64,000 bases of DNA, taken from assembly GCF_023016525.1 (NCBI RefSeq), contig NZ_JALKCG010000005.1:62001-126000 (forward strand), in the 5' to 3' direction. The notes below the pieces were generated by a model, which saw nothing but the letters and a program-made list of their open reading frames with translations, had not been told where the DNA came from and searched no databases. Positions 26,337 through 38,398 of this stretch are shown here, one piece after another (position 1 is the stretch's first letter; each line of letters starts with the position of its first letter). Position numbers and translations under genes: made by a program. The DNA comes from Ancylobacter koreensis. GTDB taxonomy: Bacteria > Pseudomonadota > Alphaproteobacteria > Rhizobiales > Xanthobacteraceae.

Positions 26337-26699
26337 ATGTCCGACCGCATCTTCCTCCGAGGCGTCGAGTTGCACGCCCATCACGGCCTGCACCCCGAGG
26401 AGGCGCGGCTCGGCCAGCGTTTCATCGTGGATGTCGACTGGTGGCTCGACACCGGCGCGGCCGCCGCGCACGACAATTATGGCGAGACGGTCGGCTACGA
26501 GAAGGTGTTCGAGGTGGTCCACGAGGTGTCCTCCGGCCACCGCTTCCATATTCTGGAAGCCTTCGCACATGCCATCGCCGATGCCGTGCTCACGCGTTAC
26601 CCCCGCGTCGAGAAGGTGCGGGTGGAGCTCCACAAGCCCGCCGCCCCCATTGCCGGCATCTTCCGCGACGCCGGCGTCGAGATCGTGCGTTCGCGCTGA
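26337..26699 (+). CDS. Dihydroneopterin aldolase family protein (FolB-like)
   Basis: 120 residues. RIFLRGVELHAHHGLHPEEA, GQRFIVDVDWWLD, FHILEAFAHAIADAVL and KVRVELHKPAAP are the standard FolB blocks, including the catalytic Lys in HKP and the Glu of the HILEAFA segment. It cleaves dihydroneopterin to hydroxymethyl-dihydropterin, needed for both folate and H4MPT. Its place at the end of the C1 cluster suggests a copy serving H4MPT; a separate folate copy would be expected elsewhere. A GACCGG/CCGGTC hairpin at 26717-26736 may mark the transcript end. Confidence 0.88.
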   Translation: MSDRIFLRGVELHAHHGLHPEEARLGQRFIVDVDWWLDTGAAAAHDNYGETVGYEKVFEVVHEVSSGHRFHILEAFAHAIADAVLTRYPRVEKVRVELHKPAAPIAGIFRDAGVEIVRSR

Positions 26700-26808
26700 T
26701 CTTCGACCCCGCGCGGGACCGGCGGCCCTTCCGGTCGGCGGCCCGAGCCCTTACCTCTTGGTGACTGCCTCTTGGCGACGCCCGCCCCTTTCCCTCCGGG
26801 AGCCTTCC

Positions 26809-29457
26809 ATGCCGCGCGATGCCGTGCCCCAGCCCGTCCGCCTCAGCGATTACCGTCCGCCGGACTGGCTCGTCGACACCGTGCATCTCGACGTGCGGCT
26901 GCACCCCACCGCGACGCGCATCCTCGCCCGGCTCGCTCTACGGCCGAACCCAGAGGGGCGCGAGGGCTCGCCCATCGTGCTCGACGGCGACGAGCTGTCG
27001 CTGAAGTCGCTCACGCTCGACGGCACCCCGCTCGCCGGCAATGCCTATGTCGCGACGGCCTCGGCGCTCACCGTGCTGGCACCGCCGCAGCGGGCCCTGA
27101 CGCTGGAGATCGAGACCGTCGTCGACCCCTCGGCCAACACCAAGCTGATGGGCCTCTACCGCTCCTCGGGCGCCTATTGCACCCAGTGCGAGGCCGAGGG
27201 CTTCCGCCGCATCACCTATTTCCCCGACCGGCCGGACGTGCTCGCCGTCTACACCGTGCGGATCGAGGCCGAGCGCGAGGAGGCCCCCGTCCTGCTCGCC
27301 AACGGCAACCCGGTCGAGAGCGGCCCGGTCGAGGGCACGAGCCGCCATTATGCGGTCTGGCACGACCCGTGGCCCAAGCCGAGCTACCTGTTCGCCCTCG
27401 TCGGCGGGCGGCTGGAGCGCATCGTCGAGGAGTTCGTGACCGCGAGCGGGCGCAAGGTCGAGCTCGGCATCTATGTCGAGCCGGGCAAGGCGGGCCGCGC
27501 CGGCTACGCCATGGACGCGCTGCGCCGTTCGCTGCGCTGGGACGAGGAGGCGTTCGGCCGCGAATACGACCTCGACGTGTTCAACATCGTGGCGGTGGCC
27601 GATTTCAACATGGGCGCGATGGAGAACAAGGGGCTCAACGTCTTCAACGACAAATACGTGCTCGCCAGCCCCGAGACGGCGACCGATGCCGACTACGCGA
27701 ACATCGAGGCGATCATCGCCCACGAGTATTTCCACAACTGGACCGGCAACCGCATCACCTGCCGTGACTGGTTCCAGCTCTGCCTCAAGGAAGGGCTCAC
27801 CGTCTTCCGCGACCAGGAGTTCTCCTCCGACCAGCGTTCGCGCGCGGTCAAGCGCATCGCCGACGTGCGCCTGCTGAAAAGCCACCAGTTCCCCGAGGAT
27901 GCCGGCCCGCTGGCCCATCCCGTGCGCCCGGACACCTATCGCGAGATCAACAATTTCTACACGGCGACCGTCTACGAGAAGGGCGCCGAGGTCGTGCGCA
28001 TGCTGAAAACCCTGCTCGGCGAGGATGGCTTCCGCTCCGGCATGGACCTCTATTTCGAGCGCCATGACGGCGACGCGGCGACGGTGGAGGACTTCCTCGC
28101 CTGCTTCGCCGCCGCCGCCGGGACTGACCTGAGCCAGTTCGCGCTGTGGTACGCGCAGTCGGGCACGCCGCAGCTCACCGTCTCCGGCCATTGGGACGCC
28201 AGCGCGCGCAGCTTCCGGCTCGACGTCGAGCAGACGCTCGCCCCGACGCCGGGGCAGGACGAGAAGCGCCCGATGGTGATCCCGCTGGCGCTCGGCCTCG
28301 TCGGGCCGGACGGGCGCGACATGCCGCTCCTCCTCGACGACGGCACCAATGCCGGGCGCGGCGTGCTCACCATTACCCAGCCGCGCCAGAGCTTCGTCTT
28401 CCGCGACGTCGAGCACCGCCCGGTGCCCTCGCTCAATCGCGGCTTCTCCGCTCCGGTGAAGCTCGTCAGCGGCCTGACGACGGAGGATCTGGTCTTCCTC
28501 GCCCGCCACGATGCCGATCCGTTCAACCGCTTCGACGCCGGCCAGTCCATCGCCCTCGCCCATCTGGTGGAGGCGACGGCGGCCCATCGCGCCGGCCACC
28601 CGCTGCCGGCGCCGGACGCGCTGGTCGCCGCGCTCGGCGCGACGCTGGGCGATGCCTCGCTGGACCCCGCCTTCGTCGCGCAGGCGCTCTCCCTCCCTTC
28701 CGAGAGCGACGTGGCGCGCGAGATCGGCGGCGATGTCGATCCGGACGCCATCCATGCCGCCCGCCTTGCGCTGCGTCGCGCGCTTGGCGAGGCACTCGCT
28801 CCGGCGCTGGAGGAGGCCTATGCCCGCCACGCCCTCGCCGGTCCCTATTCGCCCGATGCCGCCTCCGCAGGCCGCCGCGCTCTGCGCAATGCCGGCCTCG
28901 ACCTTCTGGCCGCCACCGGCTCGGCGGAAGGCGTCGCGCGGGCGCTCGCCCATTTCGAGCGCGCCGACAACATGACGGACCGCTTCCATGCGCTCTCCGT
29001 GCTCGCCCACAACGCCCCGCTGGCACGGGAGGCGGCGCTGTCGGCCTTCTACGAGCGGTTCCGCGACGACCCGCTGGTCGTCGACAAATGGCTCGCCCTG
29101 CAGGCACAGATCGCCGAGCCCGGCACGCTGGAGCGCGTGCGCGCGCTCGCCGCGCATCCCACCTTCTCCTGGGGCAACCCGAACCGGGTGCGCTCGCTGA
29201 TCGGCTCCTTCGCCAGCATCAACCAGACGCAGTTCCACCGGGCCGACGGCGCCGGCCACGACTTCGTGGCGGAGGCGGTGCTGGAGCTCGACGGCCGCAA
29301 CCCGCAGGTGGCGGCGCGGCTGCTCGCCGCCTTCAAGAGCTGGCGCGCGCTGGAGCCGGTGCGGCGGTCCTCCGCCGAGCGGGCGCTGCGCCGGGTCGCC
29401 GCCCGCGAGGGGTTGTCGCCGGACGTGGCCGACATCGTCTCGCGCTCGCTCGATTGA
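26809..29457 (+). CDS. pepN: Aminopeptidase N
   Basis: 882 residues from ATG 26809; longer frames run back into the folB gene. It belongs to peptidase family M1: GAMENKGLN at 269-277 binds the free N-terminus, and HEYFHNWTGNRIT at 305-317, followed by KEGLTVF, gives the zinc ligands and catalytic Glu. The C-terminal half (about 540-882) is the helical bowl of the E. coli-type enzyme. It is a cytoplasmic enzyme in peptide turnover. No operon partner; it stands between the C1 cluster and the GGDEF gene. Confidence 0.95.
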   Translation: MPRDAVPQPVRLSDYRPPDWLVDTVHLDVRLHPTATRILARLALRPNPEGREGSPIVLDGDELSLKSLTLDGTPLAGNAYVATASALTVLAPPQRALTLEIETVVDPSANTKLMGLYRSSGAYCTQCEAEGFRRITYFPDRPDVLAVYTVRIEAEREEAPVLLANGNPVESGPVEGTSRHYAVWHDPWPKPSYLFALVGGRLERIVEEFVTASGRKVELGIYVEPGKAGRAGYAMDALRRSLRWDEEAFGREYDLDVFNIVAVADFNMGAMENKGLNVFNDKYVLASPETATDADYANIEAIIAHEYFHNWTGNRITCRDWFQLCLKEGLTVFRDQEFSSDQRSRAVKRIADVRLLKSHQFPEDAGPLAHPVRPDTYREINNFYTATVYEKGAEVVRMLKTLLGEDGFRSGMDLYFERHDGDAATVEDFLACFAAAAGTDLSQFALWYAQSGTPQLTVSGHWDASARSFRLDVEQTLAPTPGQDEKRPMVIPLALGLVGPDGRDMPLLLDDGTNAGRGVLTITQPRQSFVFRDVEHRPVPSLNRGFSAPVKLVSGLTTEDLVFLARHDADPFNRFDAGQSIALAHLVEATAAHRAGHPLPAPDALVAALGATLGDASLDPAFVAQALSLPSESDVAREIGGDVDPDAIHAARLALRRALGEALAPALEEAYARHALAGPYSPDAASAGRRALRNAGLDLLAATGSAEGVARALAHFERADNMTDRFHALSVLAHNAPLAREAALSAFYERFRDDPLVVDKWLALQAQIAEPGTLERVRALAAHPTFSWGNPNRVRSLIGSFASINQTQFHRADGAGHDFVAEAVLELDGRNPQVAARLLAAFKSWRALEPVRRSSAERALRRVAAREGLSPDVADIVSRSLD

Positions 29458-29524
29458 GCGTTGCAACGGCGCGCGACACGCCTTTCGCGGGCCTGCGCCC
29501 ATTGGACGCGCGTATAATTAGGGG

Positions 29525-29578
29525 CCTCCGGGATTACCGGTGCGGTGCGAAGATGCTTATTGTGCATTGCATCGGAGG
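29525..29578 (+). promoter_or_regulatory. Leader that can hide the ribosome site of the GGDEF gene
   Basis: CCTCCG at 29525-29530 is complementary to CGGAGG at 29573-29578, which contains the ribosome-binding GGAGG. GATGC (29552-29556) and GCATC (29569-29573) form a competing small stem. A TATAAT at 29513-29518 would start transcription near 29525, so the transcript would begin with the anti-ribosome-site arm. No good -35 box is seen. Confidence 0.4.
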
Positions 29579-29589
29579 ATTCTGGTTCG

Positions 29590-31056
29590 ATGGACCGCGA
29601 CGCCGCCCCGATATCCGACGCGGAGCCGCCCCTGCGGGAGGTCGCCTTCGCGCGCGCCCCCGTCGCCCTGTGCGTGGTCGATCGCGAATTGCGGCTCACC
29701 GCTGCCAATGAGCGGATGGCGGTGCTCGCCGGCCGGCCCGCCCCGGACCTCGCCGGATGCGCCGCCGACGAGCTGCTGCCCGGTGCCGGCGCCGTGCTGC
29801 GTCACTGGTTCGCACGCCTCCTCGCCGGCCGCACGGTGTCCGAGCGCGAAATCGTCGACCCCATTGGCAAGCGCACCTTTATCGTTGCCGCCACGCCCGT
29901 GTTCGACGCGGCCGGCGTGCTCGTGGCGCTCACGGTCTCGCTGACCGACATCACCCGCCGACGCGAGCTGCGCACGGCCCTTGCCCGCCGCGAGCGCGAG
30001 ATCGGCGCGGCGCTGGAAAGCGCCGGCCAATGGATCTGGGAACTCGACATCCCCAGCGGGCGCGTCGAGCGCTCGCGCCACTGGCATGCGGCCCTCGGCT
30101 TCGAGGGCGGCGAGGGGCCGAAGGAAGAACGGCAGCTCGCCTGGGGCATCGTCCACCCTGAGGACCGGCCGGGCGTGCTGCGGCATTACGAACAGGTGCT
30201 CTCCGGCGCGAGCCCGGTGTTCGAGGCGGTCTACCGCATCGCCGACGCCGCCGGCCGCTGGCGCTGGATCCTCGGGCGAGGCCGCATCGTGGCGCGCGAT
30301 GCCGATGGGAAGCCGCTGCGCCTGCTCGCCACCAGCGTCGACATCACCCGCCAGAAGCGGATCGAGGAGGAGCTGGAGGCGACGGTGCGCCAGCGCGCCC
30401 GGCTGGAGCGCGAGCTGGTGGAGGCCAACCGGCGCCTCACCGAATTGTCCGAGATGGACGCGCTGACCGAGCTGCCGAACCGGCGCAAATTCGACAAGGC
30501 GCTGACCCGCGAGCTCGGCCGCGCCGGCCGCAACGAGCCCTCTCTGGCGCTGGTGATGATCGATGTGGACGACTTCAAGTCCTACAACGACCTCTACGGC
30601 CATCCGGAGGGCGACGAGTGCCTGCGGCGCATCGCCGGCGCGTTGCGCGGCTGCGCCATCCGCCCGGCCGATCTCGTGACGCGCTATGGCGGGGAGGAAT
30701 TCGCAGCCGTGCTGCCGGACTCGACCGAGGCGGACGGCGTAGCGGTCGCGACCGCCATGCTGGCGGCGGTGCGGGCGCTGCGCATTCCCCACGCCGGCAG
30801 CCCGCACGGCATCGTCACCGTGAGCATCGGCATCACGGTCCGCCATGCCGAGCGCAACACCAAGGCGCCGGCGACCGATCTCGTGGCCGGCGCCGACCGG
30901 GCGCTCTACGCCGCCAAGCACGCCGGCCGCAACCGCATCCTCATCGCCGGGCCGGACGGCTTCATGCGTCCCGTCCCGGTGCCCGAGCCCTCGCCCGAGA
31001 CACCGCAGGCCGCGCCGCCGCGAGCCATGGCACGGCGCGCGGCGGCGCGGCGCTGA
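29590..31056 (+). CDS. Diguanylate cyclase with two PAS domains
   Basis: 488 residues, soluble. PAS 1 covers about 17-125 and PAS 2 about 140-265; a coiled coil RQRARLERELVEANRRLTEL then leads to a GGDEF domain (about 285-460). The active site is GGEEF at 367-371. R358-P-A-D361 five residues upstream is the RxxD inhibitory site for c-di-GMP, so the enzyme should be active and product-inhibited. The ATG at 29590 has GGAGG upstream, though 11 bases away. It likely senses a ligand or redox state through PAS and makes c-di-GMP. The signal is unknown. Confidence 0.9.
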   Translation: MDRDAAPISDAEPPLREVAFARAPVALCVVDRELRLTAANERMAVLAGRPAPDLAGCAADELLPGAGAVLRHWFARLLAGRTVSEREIVDPIGKRTFIVAATPVFDAAGVLVALTVSLTDITRRRELRTALARREREIGAALESAGQWIWELDIPSGRVERSRHWHAALGFEGGEGPKEERQLAWGIVHPEDRPGVLRHYEQVLSGASPVFEAVYRIADAAGRWRWILGRGRIVARDADGKPLRLLATSVDITRQKRIEEELEATVRQRARLERELVEANRRLTELSEMDALTELPNRRKFDKALTRELGRAGRNEPSLALVMIDVDDFKSYNDLYGHPEGDECLRRIAGALRGCAIRPADLVTRYGGEEFAAVLPDSTEADGVAVATAMLAAVRALRIPHAGSPHGIVTVSIGITVRHAERNTKAPATDLVAGADRALYAAKHAGRNRILIAGPDGFMRPVPVPEPSPETPQAAPPRAMARRAAARR

Positions 31057-31060
31057 CGCC

Positions 31061-31600
31061 TCAGTACTCGACCACGCCGTCCAGCGCGTAGTGCTTCACG
31101 CTCTTGCGGTTGGCGATCAGCTCGTCGACGGTCGGGCGGCCGGTCATGGCGCGCTCCAGCGCGATCTTCATCGCCTCGTAATTGGTGCGGTAGAGGTCCG
31201 CCTTGTCGAGATTCTCGTCCTCGGCGCAGCGCGGGTCGAGCCACACCATCACGATCATGCACAGCTCGTCGGCCTGGTCCCTGGGCAGGATGCCCTCGGC
31301 GAGCGCATCGACGATGGCGTCACCGATGGCGCCCTGCACCACGCCGCCGAGCAGGTCGACATATTCCAGCGTGTGGATGGTAGCCTTGGTGGTCATCATG
31401 GTGGCGGGGCGCACCTGCTGGTTCAGGTCGCGCACCACGAACATGCGGGTGTGGCCCTGCACCTGACCCATCATGGAGGCGAAGGCGTGCCCGGCCGGGC
31501 CGCGCACGGAGCCGATCAGCACCTCGGGCATCGCGTCGGTATACTGCCCGTCGGCCGCGAGCACGGTGGCCTCGCCGGTGCGGAACCAGATGTCGCTCAT
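31061..31600 (-). CDS. Formaldehyde-activating enzyme (Fae) homolog, atypical
   Basis: 179 residues, start at 31600 with GGGAGAG upstream. It aligns with Fae over its length: RTGEATVLAADG, LIGSVRGPAGHAFASM, AIVDALAEGILPRDQADELCMIVMVWL and YEAMKIALERAMTGRP. Fae condenses formaldehyde with H4MPT to methylene-H4MPT. In authentic Fae the segment before the LIIG strand reads AHIDLIIG, with the catalytic His. Here it reads AMPEVLIG, with Met24 in that place. So this is a divergent paralog (Fae2/Fae3-like) that may bind formaldehyde or the pterin without normal catalysis. A true Fae is not in the window. Confidence 0.82.
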   Translation of the reverse strand: MSDIWFRTGEATVLAADGQYTDAMPEVLIGSVRGPAGHAFASMMGQVQGHTRMFVVRDLNQQVRPATMMTTKATIHTLEYVDLLGGVVQGAIGDAIVDALAEGILPRDQADELCMIVMVWLDPRCAEDENLDKADLYRTNYEAMKIALERAMTGRPTVDELIANRKSVKHYALDGVVEY

Positions 31601-31909
31601 GTGGTCGTCTCTCCCTGCTGGCGCCCGGAACGGGCCGCCTGCGCATAGCATCGGCCGCCTTGGCCCGTCCATGCGGCGCGGTTGACCGCATGCGCCGTGT
31701 GCGCTGTCGCCGGCCGTCACCGGCAAACCCGCGCCGGCCACACCCGAGTGTGGCAGCCACAACCGGAAGGTTGCCGAATCCTTAACTTGACTCCCAGGGA
31801 CTCTGGACGCGGCGGGACGATTCGATTCAAATCGCGGTGATTCGGAGAGATGCGGCACATCGCTCCTGTCGTTTGGGATCGGGGTTGGGACTTCGGGGGA
31901 GGCCGGCGG
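31601..31909. other. 309-base divergent gap between the fae homolog and a histidine kinase gene
   Basis: No gene is supported. It contains a 7-bp hairpin GCCACAC-CCGA-GTGTGGC at 31737-31754, a lone TTGACT at 31787-31792 without a clear -10 box, and the repeat ATTCGATT...AATCG near 31820-31835. Promoters for both flanking genes should lie here. Confidence 0.5.
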
Positions 31910-34237
<2,328 letters not shown>

Positions 34238-34247
34238 GATCGCCGGC

Positions 34248-35357
34248 ATGAGCGAGGAATACGCCGTCGACTGCGTGGTCGCCGGGGCTGGCGTGGTTGG
34301 CCTCGCCATCGCCCGCGCGCTGGCGCTGAGCGGCCGCGAGGTGCTGGTGCTGGAGGCGACCGGCCTCGTCGGCTCGGAAACCTCCGCCCGCAACAGCGAG
34401 GTCATCCACGCCGGCATCTATTATGCCCCCGACACGCTGAAGGCCCGGCTCTGCGTCGAGGGGAAGCGCGCGCTCTATGCCTATTGCGCCGCGCGCGGCG
34501 TGCCGCACCGCAACTGCGGCAAGCTGATCGTCGCCACCAGCCCCGCCGAGACGGAGAAGCTCGCCGCCATCGACGCCCACGCCCGCGCTTGCGGGGTCGA
34601 CGATCTCGAACCGCTGTCGGGCGCGCAGGCGCGCGCGCTGGAGCCGGCGCTCAATGCCGAGGCGGCGCTGCTCTCGCCCTCCACCGGCATTATCGACAGC
34701 CACGCGCTGATGCTGGCCTATCGCGGCGATCTGGAGGATGCCGGCGGCATGATCGCCTTCAACGCCCCGATCCTCGCCGGCCAAGTGGCAGCAGATGGCT
34801 TCGCACTCGACATCGGCGGCGCCGAGCCGATGCGGCTGACCTGCACGAGCTTCGTCAACGCCGCCGGCCATGGCGCCGTGCCGCTCGCCCGCGCCATCGC
34901 CGGCATCCCGGCGGGGGCGATCCCGCAGGCGTGGTTCTGCAAGGGTTCCTATTTCACGCTCTCCGGCCGCGCGCCGTTCTCGCGGCTGGTCTATCCCGTG
35001 CCGGAGCAGGCCGGGCTCGGCGTGCATCTGACCCTCGACCTCGGCGGGCAGGCCCGTTTCGGGCCGGACACGCAATGGGTGGGCGGGCTCAACTACGACG
35101 TCGACCCGGCGCGCGGCGAGAAATTCTACGCCGCGATCCGCCGCTACTGGCCGGCGCTGCCGGACAGCGCGCTGAACCCGGCCTATGCCGGCGTCCGCCC
35201 GAAGATCGTGCCCCCCGGCGCCCCGGCGGCGGATTTCCGCATCGACGGGCCGGAGGAGCACGGCGTGCCGGGGCTGGTGCAGCTCTTCGGCATCGAATCC
35301 CCCGGCCTCACCGCCAGCCTCGCCATCGCCGACCGCGTGGTGGAGAAACTCCTCTAG
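34248..35357 (+). CDS. FAD-dependent oxidoreductase, L-2-hydroxyglutarate oxidase-like (LhgO)
   Basis: 369 residues of the DAO family. [20 protein letters not shown] near residues 9-28 is the FAD dinucleotide fold. [17 protein letters not shown] (near 44-60) and the C-terminal [19 protein letters not shown] are typical of the LhgO/L2HGDH group. It should oxidise L-2-hydroxyglutarate or a similar acid to 2-oxoglutarate, at the membrane or with quinone acceptors. It starts 10 bases after the kinase gene and its stop overlaps the end of convergent glnE. Glycerol-3-phosphate or amino acid oxidase activity cannot be excluded. Confidence 0.82.
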   Translation: MSEEYAVDCVVAGAGVVGLAIARALALSGREVLVLEATGLVGSETSARNSEVIHAGIYYAPDTLKARLCVEGKRALYAYCAARGVPHRNCGKLIVATSPAETEKLAAIDAHARACGVDDLEPLSGAQARALEPALNAEAALLSPSTGIIDSHALMLAYRGDLEDAGGMIAFNAPILAGQVAADGFALDIGGAEPMRLTCTSFVNAAGHGAVPLARAIAGIPAGAIPQAWFCKGSYFTLSGRAPFSRLVYPVPEQAGLGVHLTLDLGGQARFGPDTQWVGGLNYDVDPARGEKFYAAIRRYWPALPDSALNPAYAGVRPKIVPPGAPAADFRIDGPEEHGVPGLVQLFGIESPGLTASLAIADRVVEKLL

Positions 35358-38332
35358 GCTCGCCGGCGCGCCGGCTCGTCGTTCAGCAGCCGCTCGAAGG
35401 TGGCGCGCACCTGGCTCTGCGTCTCGAACAGATGCGCCTCCAGCGTCGAGAAGTCCGGCATGGCGCCCGCCCGCGCCAGCAGCCGGCGCAGCGCCGGGCT
35501 CGCCTCGGCCGGCTTGAACGGGCCGGAGAGCGCGAGGCGCAGCACCTGCGTGAGATCGTGCATCAGCCGGCAGGCATCGCCGAGGAGATGCCCGTCGAGC
35601 ACGTCGATCAGCCCGGCCTGCGCGGCGTGGCCGATCACCCTGAGCGTCGACGTATCGACGATGCGCGGTTCGCGGCGCGCATGGGCGAGCACAAGGTACT
35701 GGGCGATGAACTCGATATCGACCAGCCCGCCGCGCGCATATTTCAGGTCCCACGGGTCGTCGTCGCCCTTCTCGTCGGCGATGGCGCCGCGCATGTCGAG
35801 AATGTCGGCGGCGAGCCGCGAGGCGACGCGCGGCCGGCGCAGCACCTCGGCGATAGCCTCCTCCACGCGCGTGCGGAAGGCGGGCGAGGCCGAGACGACG
35901 CGCGCCCGCGTCAGCGCCATGTGCTCCCAGGTCCACGCTTCCTCGGCCTGATAGGCCTCGAAGCGCGGCAGGCTCGTCGCCACCGGGCCGGCCCGGCCGG
36001 AGGGGCGCAGGCGCAGATCCACCTCGTAGAGCTGGCCGGCATTCGTCGGCGTGGTGAGTGCGCTGACGAGGCGCTGGGTAAGGCGGGCGAAATACTGCGC
36101 GCCATAGAGCGGACGTGGGCCGTCGCTCTCGGGATGCTCCCCGTCGAAATCATAGAGCACGATGAGGTCGAGGTCGGAGCCGGCGGTCATCTCGCGCCCG
36201 CCGAGCTTGCCCATGGCAAGCACCGCCACCTCGGCGCCGGCAATCGTGCCGTGCGCCTCGCGGAACCGCGCCGTCACCGCCTCGCCGAGCGCGCGGATGA
36301 TGATGTCGGCCAGCCGCGCGAAGGCCTCCCCGGCGCGCGCCGCCGGCAGGGTGCCGGAGAGGATGCGCACGCCGATCAGCACATGGTGCTCCTGCCGGAA
36401 GCGGCGGGCGCGATCGAGCAGGTCCTCCTGGTCCTCCGCCTGCGCGAGATCAGCCTTGAGGCGCGCGGCAAGCTCGGGCTCGTCGGGCAGGGAGCCGAAG
36501 AAGGCGGGATCGAGCAGCGCGTCGATCAGCGAGGGGCGGTGCGCCAGCATCTCGCCGAGCCGCGGCGCGGTGCCGAGGATGGTCGCCATCAGCCGCACGA
36601 GATCAGGATTATGCCGCAGCGCCGGCAGCAGGCGGTGCGCGGTCGGCAGCTCGCGGAAGAAACGGTCGGCGGCGTTCAGCCCGGCATCGGGCGCCCCGCC
36701 GCGCGCCAGCGCGTCGACGAGCAGCGGCACGACGGCCTCCAGCTCCTCGCGCATGCCCTCGGGCCGCAGGGCGCGGGGTTCGCCGGCCAGCCAGCCGCGC
36801 ACCGTCGCGCTCGCCGCCCCCGGGTCGGCATAGCCGAGGCCCTTCAGCGTCGCCAGCGTCTCGCGGTCGTCCTTGCCGGGGGGGAAGTCGAGGCGCCCCT
36901 CCACCGCCGCGCGCGGCCGGGCCTCCTCGAACAGCCGGGAATAATGATCCTGCACGCGGGCGAGGCGCTCGGTCAGCGCGTCGGCGAAGTTCGCGCGGTC
37001 CTCATAGCCCATGAAGCGCGCGAAGCCCGCCAGCGCCTCCTCGCTCTCGGGCAGGGAATGGGTCTGCGCGTCCGCCGCCATCTGCAGCCGGTGCTCGACA
37101 CGGCGCAGATAATGGTAGGCCTCGTCCAGCTCCTCGCGCGCGGCCTCGCCGATCCAGCGGGCCTCTGCCAACGTGGCCAGCGCTTCCAGCGTGCGCGGGG
37201 TGCGCAGGCGCGGGTCGCGCCCGCCGGCGATGAGCTGCTGAGTCTGCACGAAGAACTCGATCTCGCGTATGCCGCCGCGCCCGAGCTTGACGTTGTGACC
37301 TTCCACCGCGATGGCGCCGTGGCCGCGAAAGGCGTGGATGTCCTGCTTCATCGCATGGACCTCGGCCACCGCCGCATAGTCGAGCGCGCGGCGCCAGACG
37401 AAGGGTGCCATCTGCCTGAGAAAGGCGTTGCCCAGCTCGATGTCGCCGGCGATGGGGCGCGCCTTGATATAGGCGGCACGCTCCCAGGTGGCGCCCTCGC
37501 GCTCGTAATAGTTCAGCGCCGCGTCGACCGAGAGCGCGACCGGTGTCGAGGCCGGATCGGGGCGCAGGCGCAGGTCGACGCGGGCGACATAGCCCTCGCC
37601 CGTGCGCTCCTGAATGAGCTTCACGAGCCGCTGGGTCAGCCGCACGAAGAAGGGCGCCACCTCCACATCCTTCGCCAGCGGCGCGATGTCCGGGTCGTAG
37701 AGCACGATCAGGTCGACATCGCTGGAATAGTTCAGCTCGCGCGCGCCGTGCTTGCCCATGGCAAGCACGGTGTAGCCGAGGCGCGTGGCGGCGGCCCTCT
37801 TCAGCTTGCGGCCGGCGATAGCCTCGCGCACGAGGAATTCCACCGTCTGCGCGATGCAGGCATCGGCCGTGGCGGTCAGCTCGGCGGTGACGGCCGCAAG
37901 GTCGAACACGCCGCCGATATCGGCCAGCGCGACCGTCAGCGCGGTCTGCGCGCGCAGGCGCCGCAGCGCGGCCATGACGTCCGCCTCGTCGTCGGTGGCG
38001 CCGACCGCCGCTGCCATGGCGACGCGGGCGGCTGCCAGCGCCTCGGCGGGATCGCTGTCGAGGATATCGGCCAGCCGGGCGGGATCGACGCGGATCAGCT
38101 CGGTGAGGAAGGGCGAATGCGCGACGACGCCGGCCAGCACGGCGCGCGCCTGCGGATGGGCGGCCAGCAAGGCGTCGAGCCGCGCGCGTGTCTGCGGCGA
38201 GGCGTCGGCAAGCGCGCCCTTCAGCGCGGCAGGCAGGCGCGCGGACACGGCAAAGCCCGGCTCCCGGCGCAGCCGCGCCGCAAGGCCGTTCCCCTGCTCC
38301 TCCGTCGCCTTCACGCTGCGCCGTGACGCCAT
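35354..38332 (-). CDS. glnE: Bifunctional glutamine synthetase adenylyltransferase / adenylyl-removing enzyme
   Basis: 992 residues with two nucleotidyltransferase domains: [13 protein letters not shown] near residue 200 (deadenylylating half) and [15 protein letters not shown] near 717 (adenylylating half), each followed by a helical GlnD-type domain. It switches glutamine synthetase off and on by adding or removing AMP, under PII control. Length and layout are full. It follows the two-component genes on the same strand, the arrangement familiar from Rhizobiales genomes. Confidence 0.95.
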   Translation of the reverse strand: MASRRSVKATEEQGNGLAARLRREPGFAVSARLPAALKGALADASPQTRARLDALLAAHPQARAVLAGVVAHSPFLTELIRVDPARLADILDSDPAEALAAARVAMAAAVGATDDEADVMAALRRLRAQTALTVALADIGGVFDLAAVTAELTATADACIAQTVEFLVREAIAGRKLKRAAATRLGYTVLAMGKHGARELNYSSDVDLIVLYDPDIAPLAKDVEVAPFFVRLTQRLVKLIQERTGEGYVARVDLRLRPDPASTPVALSVDAALNYYEREGATWERAAYIKARPIAGDIELGNAFLRQMAPFVWRRALDYAAVAEVHAMKQDIHAFRGHGAIAVEGHNVKLGRGGIREIEFFVQTQQLIAGGRDPRLRTPRTLEALATLAEARWIGEAAREELDEAYHYLRRVEHRLQMAADAQTHSLPESEEALAGFARFMGYEDRANFADALTERLARVQDHYSRLFEEARPRAAVEGRLDFPPGKDDRETLATLKGLGYADPGAASATVRGWLAGEPRALRPEGMREELEAVVPLLVDALARGGAPDAGLNAADRFFRELPTAHRLLPALRHNPDLVRLMATILGTAPRLGEMLAHRPSLIDALLDPAFFGSLPDEPELAARLKADLAQAEDQEDLLDRARRFRQEHHVLIGVRILSGTLPAARAGEAFARLADIIIRALGEAVTARFREAHGTIAGAEVAVLAMGKLGGREMTAGSDLDLIVLYDFDGEHPESDGPRPLYGAQYFARLTQRLVSALTTPTNAGQLYEVDLRLRPSGRAGPVATSLPRFEAYQAEEAWTWEHMALTRARVVSASPAFRTRVEEAIAEVLRRPRVASRLAADILDMRGAIADEKGDDDPWDLKYARGGLVDIEFIAQYLVLAHARREPRIVDTSTLRVIGHAAQAGLIDVLDGHLLGDACRLMHDLTQVLRLALSGPFKPAEASPALRRLLARAGAMPDFSTLEAHLFETQSQVRATFERLLNDEPARRRA

Positions 38333-38398
38333 CGCTGCGCCGCCTCCCCCGCTGCGCCTAACCTAACGCCATCCGGTTGTCGAATGCTGAGCGCCCTT

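Noticed and set aside
26938-29502. 854-codon minus-strand open frame across pepN
   Set aside because: It mirrors the real aminopeptidase gene. Its product is a low-complexity Arg/Gly/Ala text with no motif, as expected from high-GC antisense frames.
29502-29518. Standard sigma-70 promoter TTGGAC/TATAAT for the GGDEF gene
   Set aside because: The spacing is 5 bases instead of about 17, and no other -35 box fits. Only the TATAAT is kept as a hint.
34484-38326. 1280-codon plus-strand open frame across the LhgO-like gene and glnE
   Set aside because: It is a shadow over two well-recognised genes, and its composition is Arg/Gly/His-rich without any domain.
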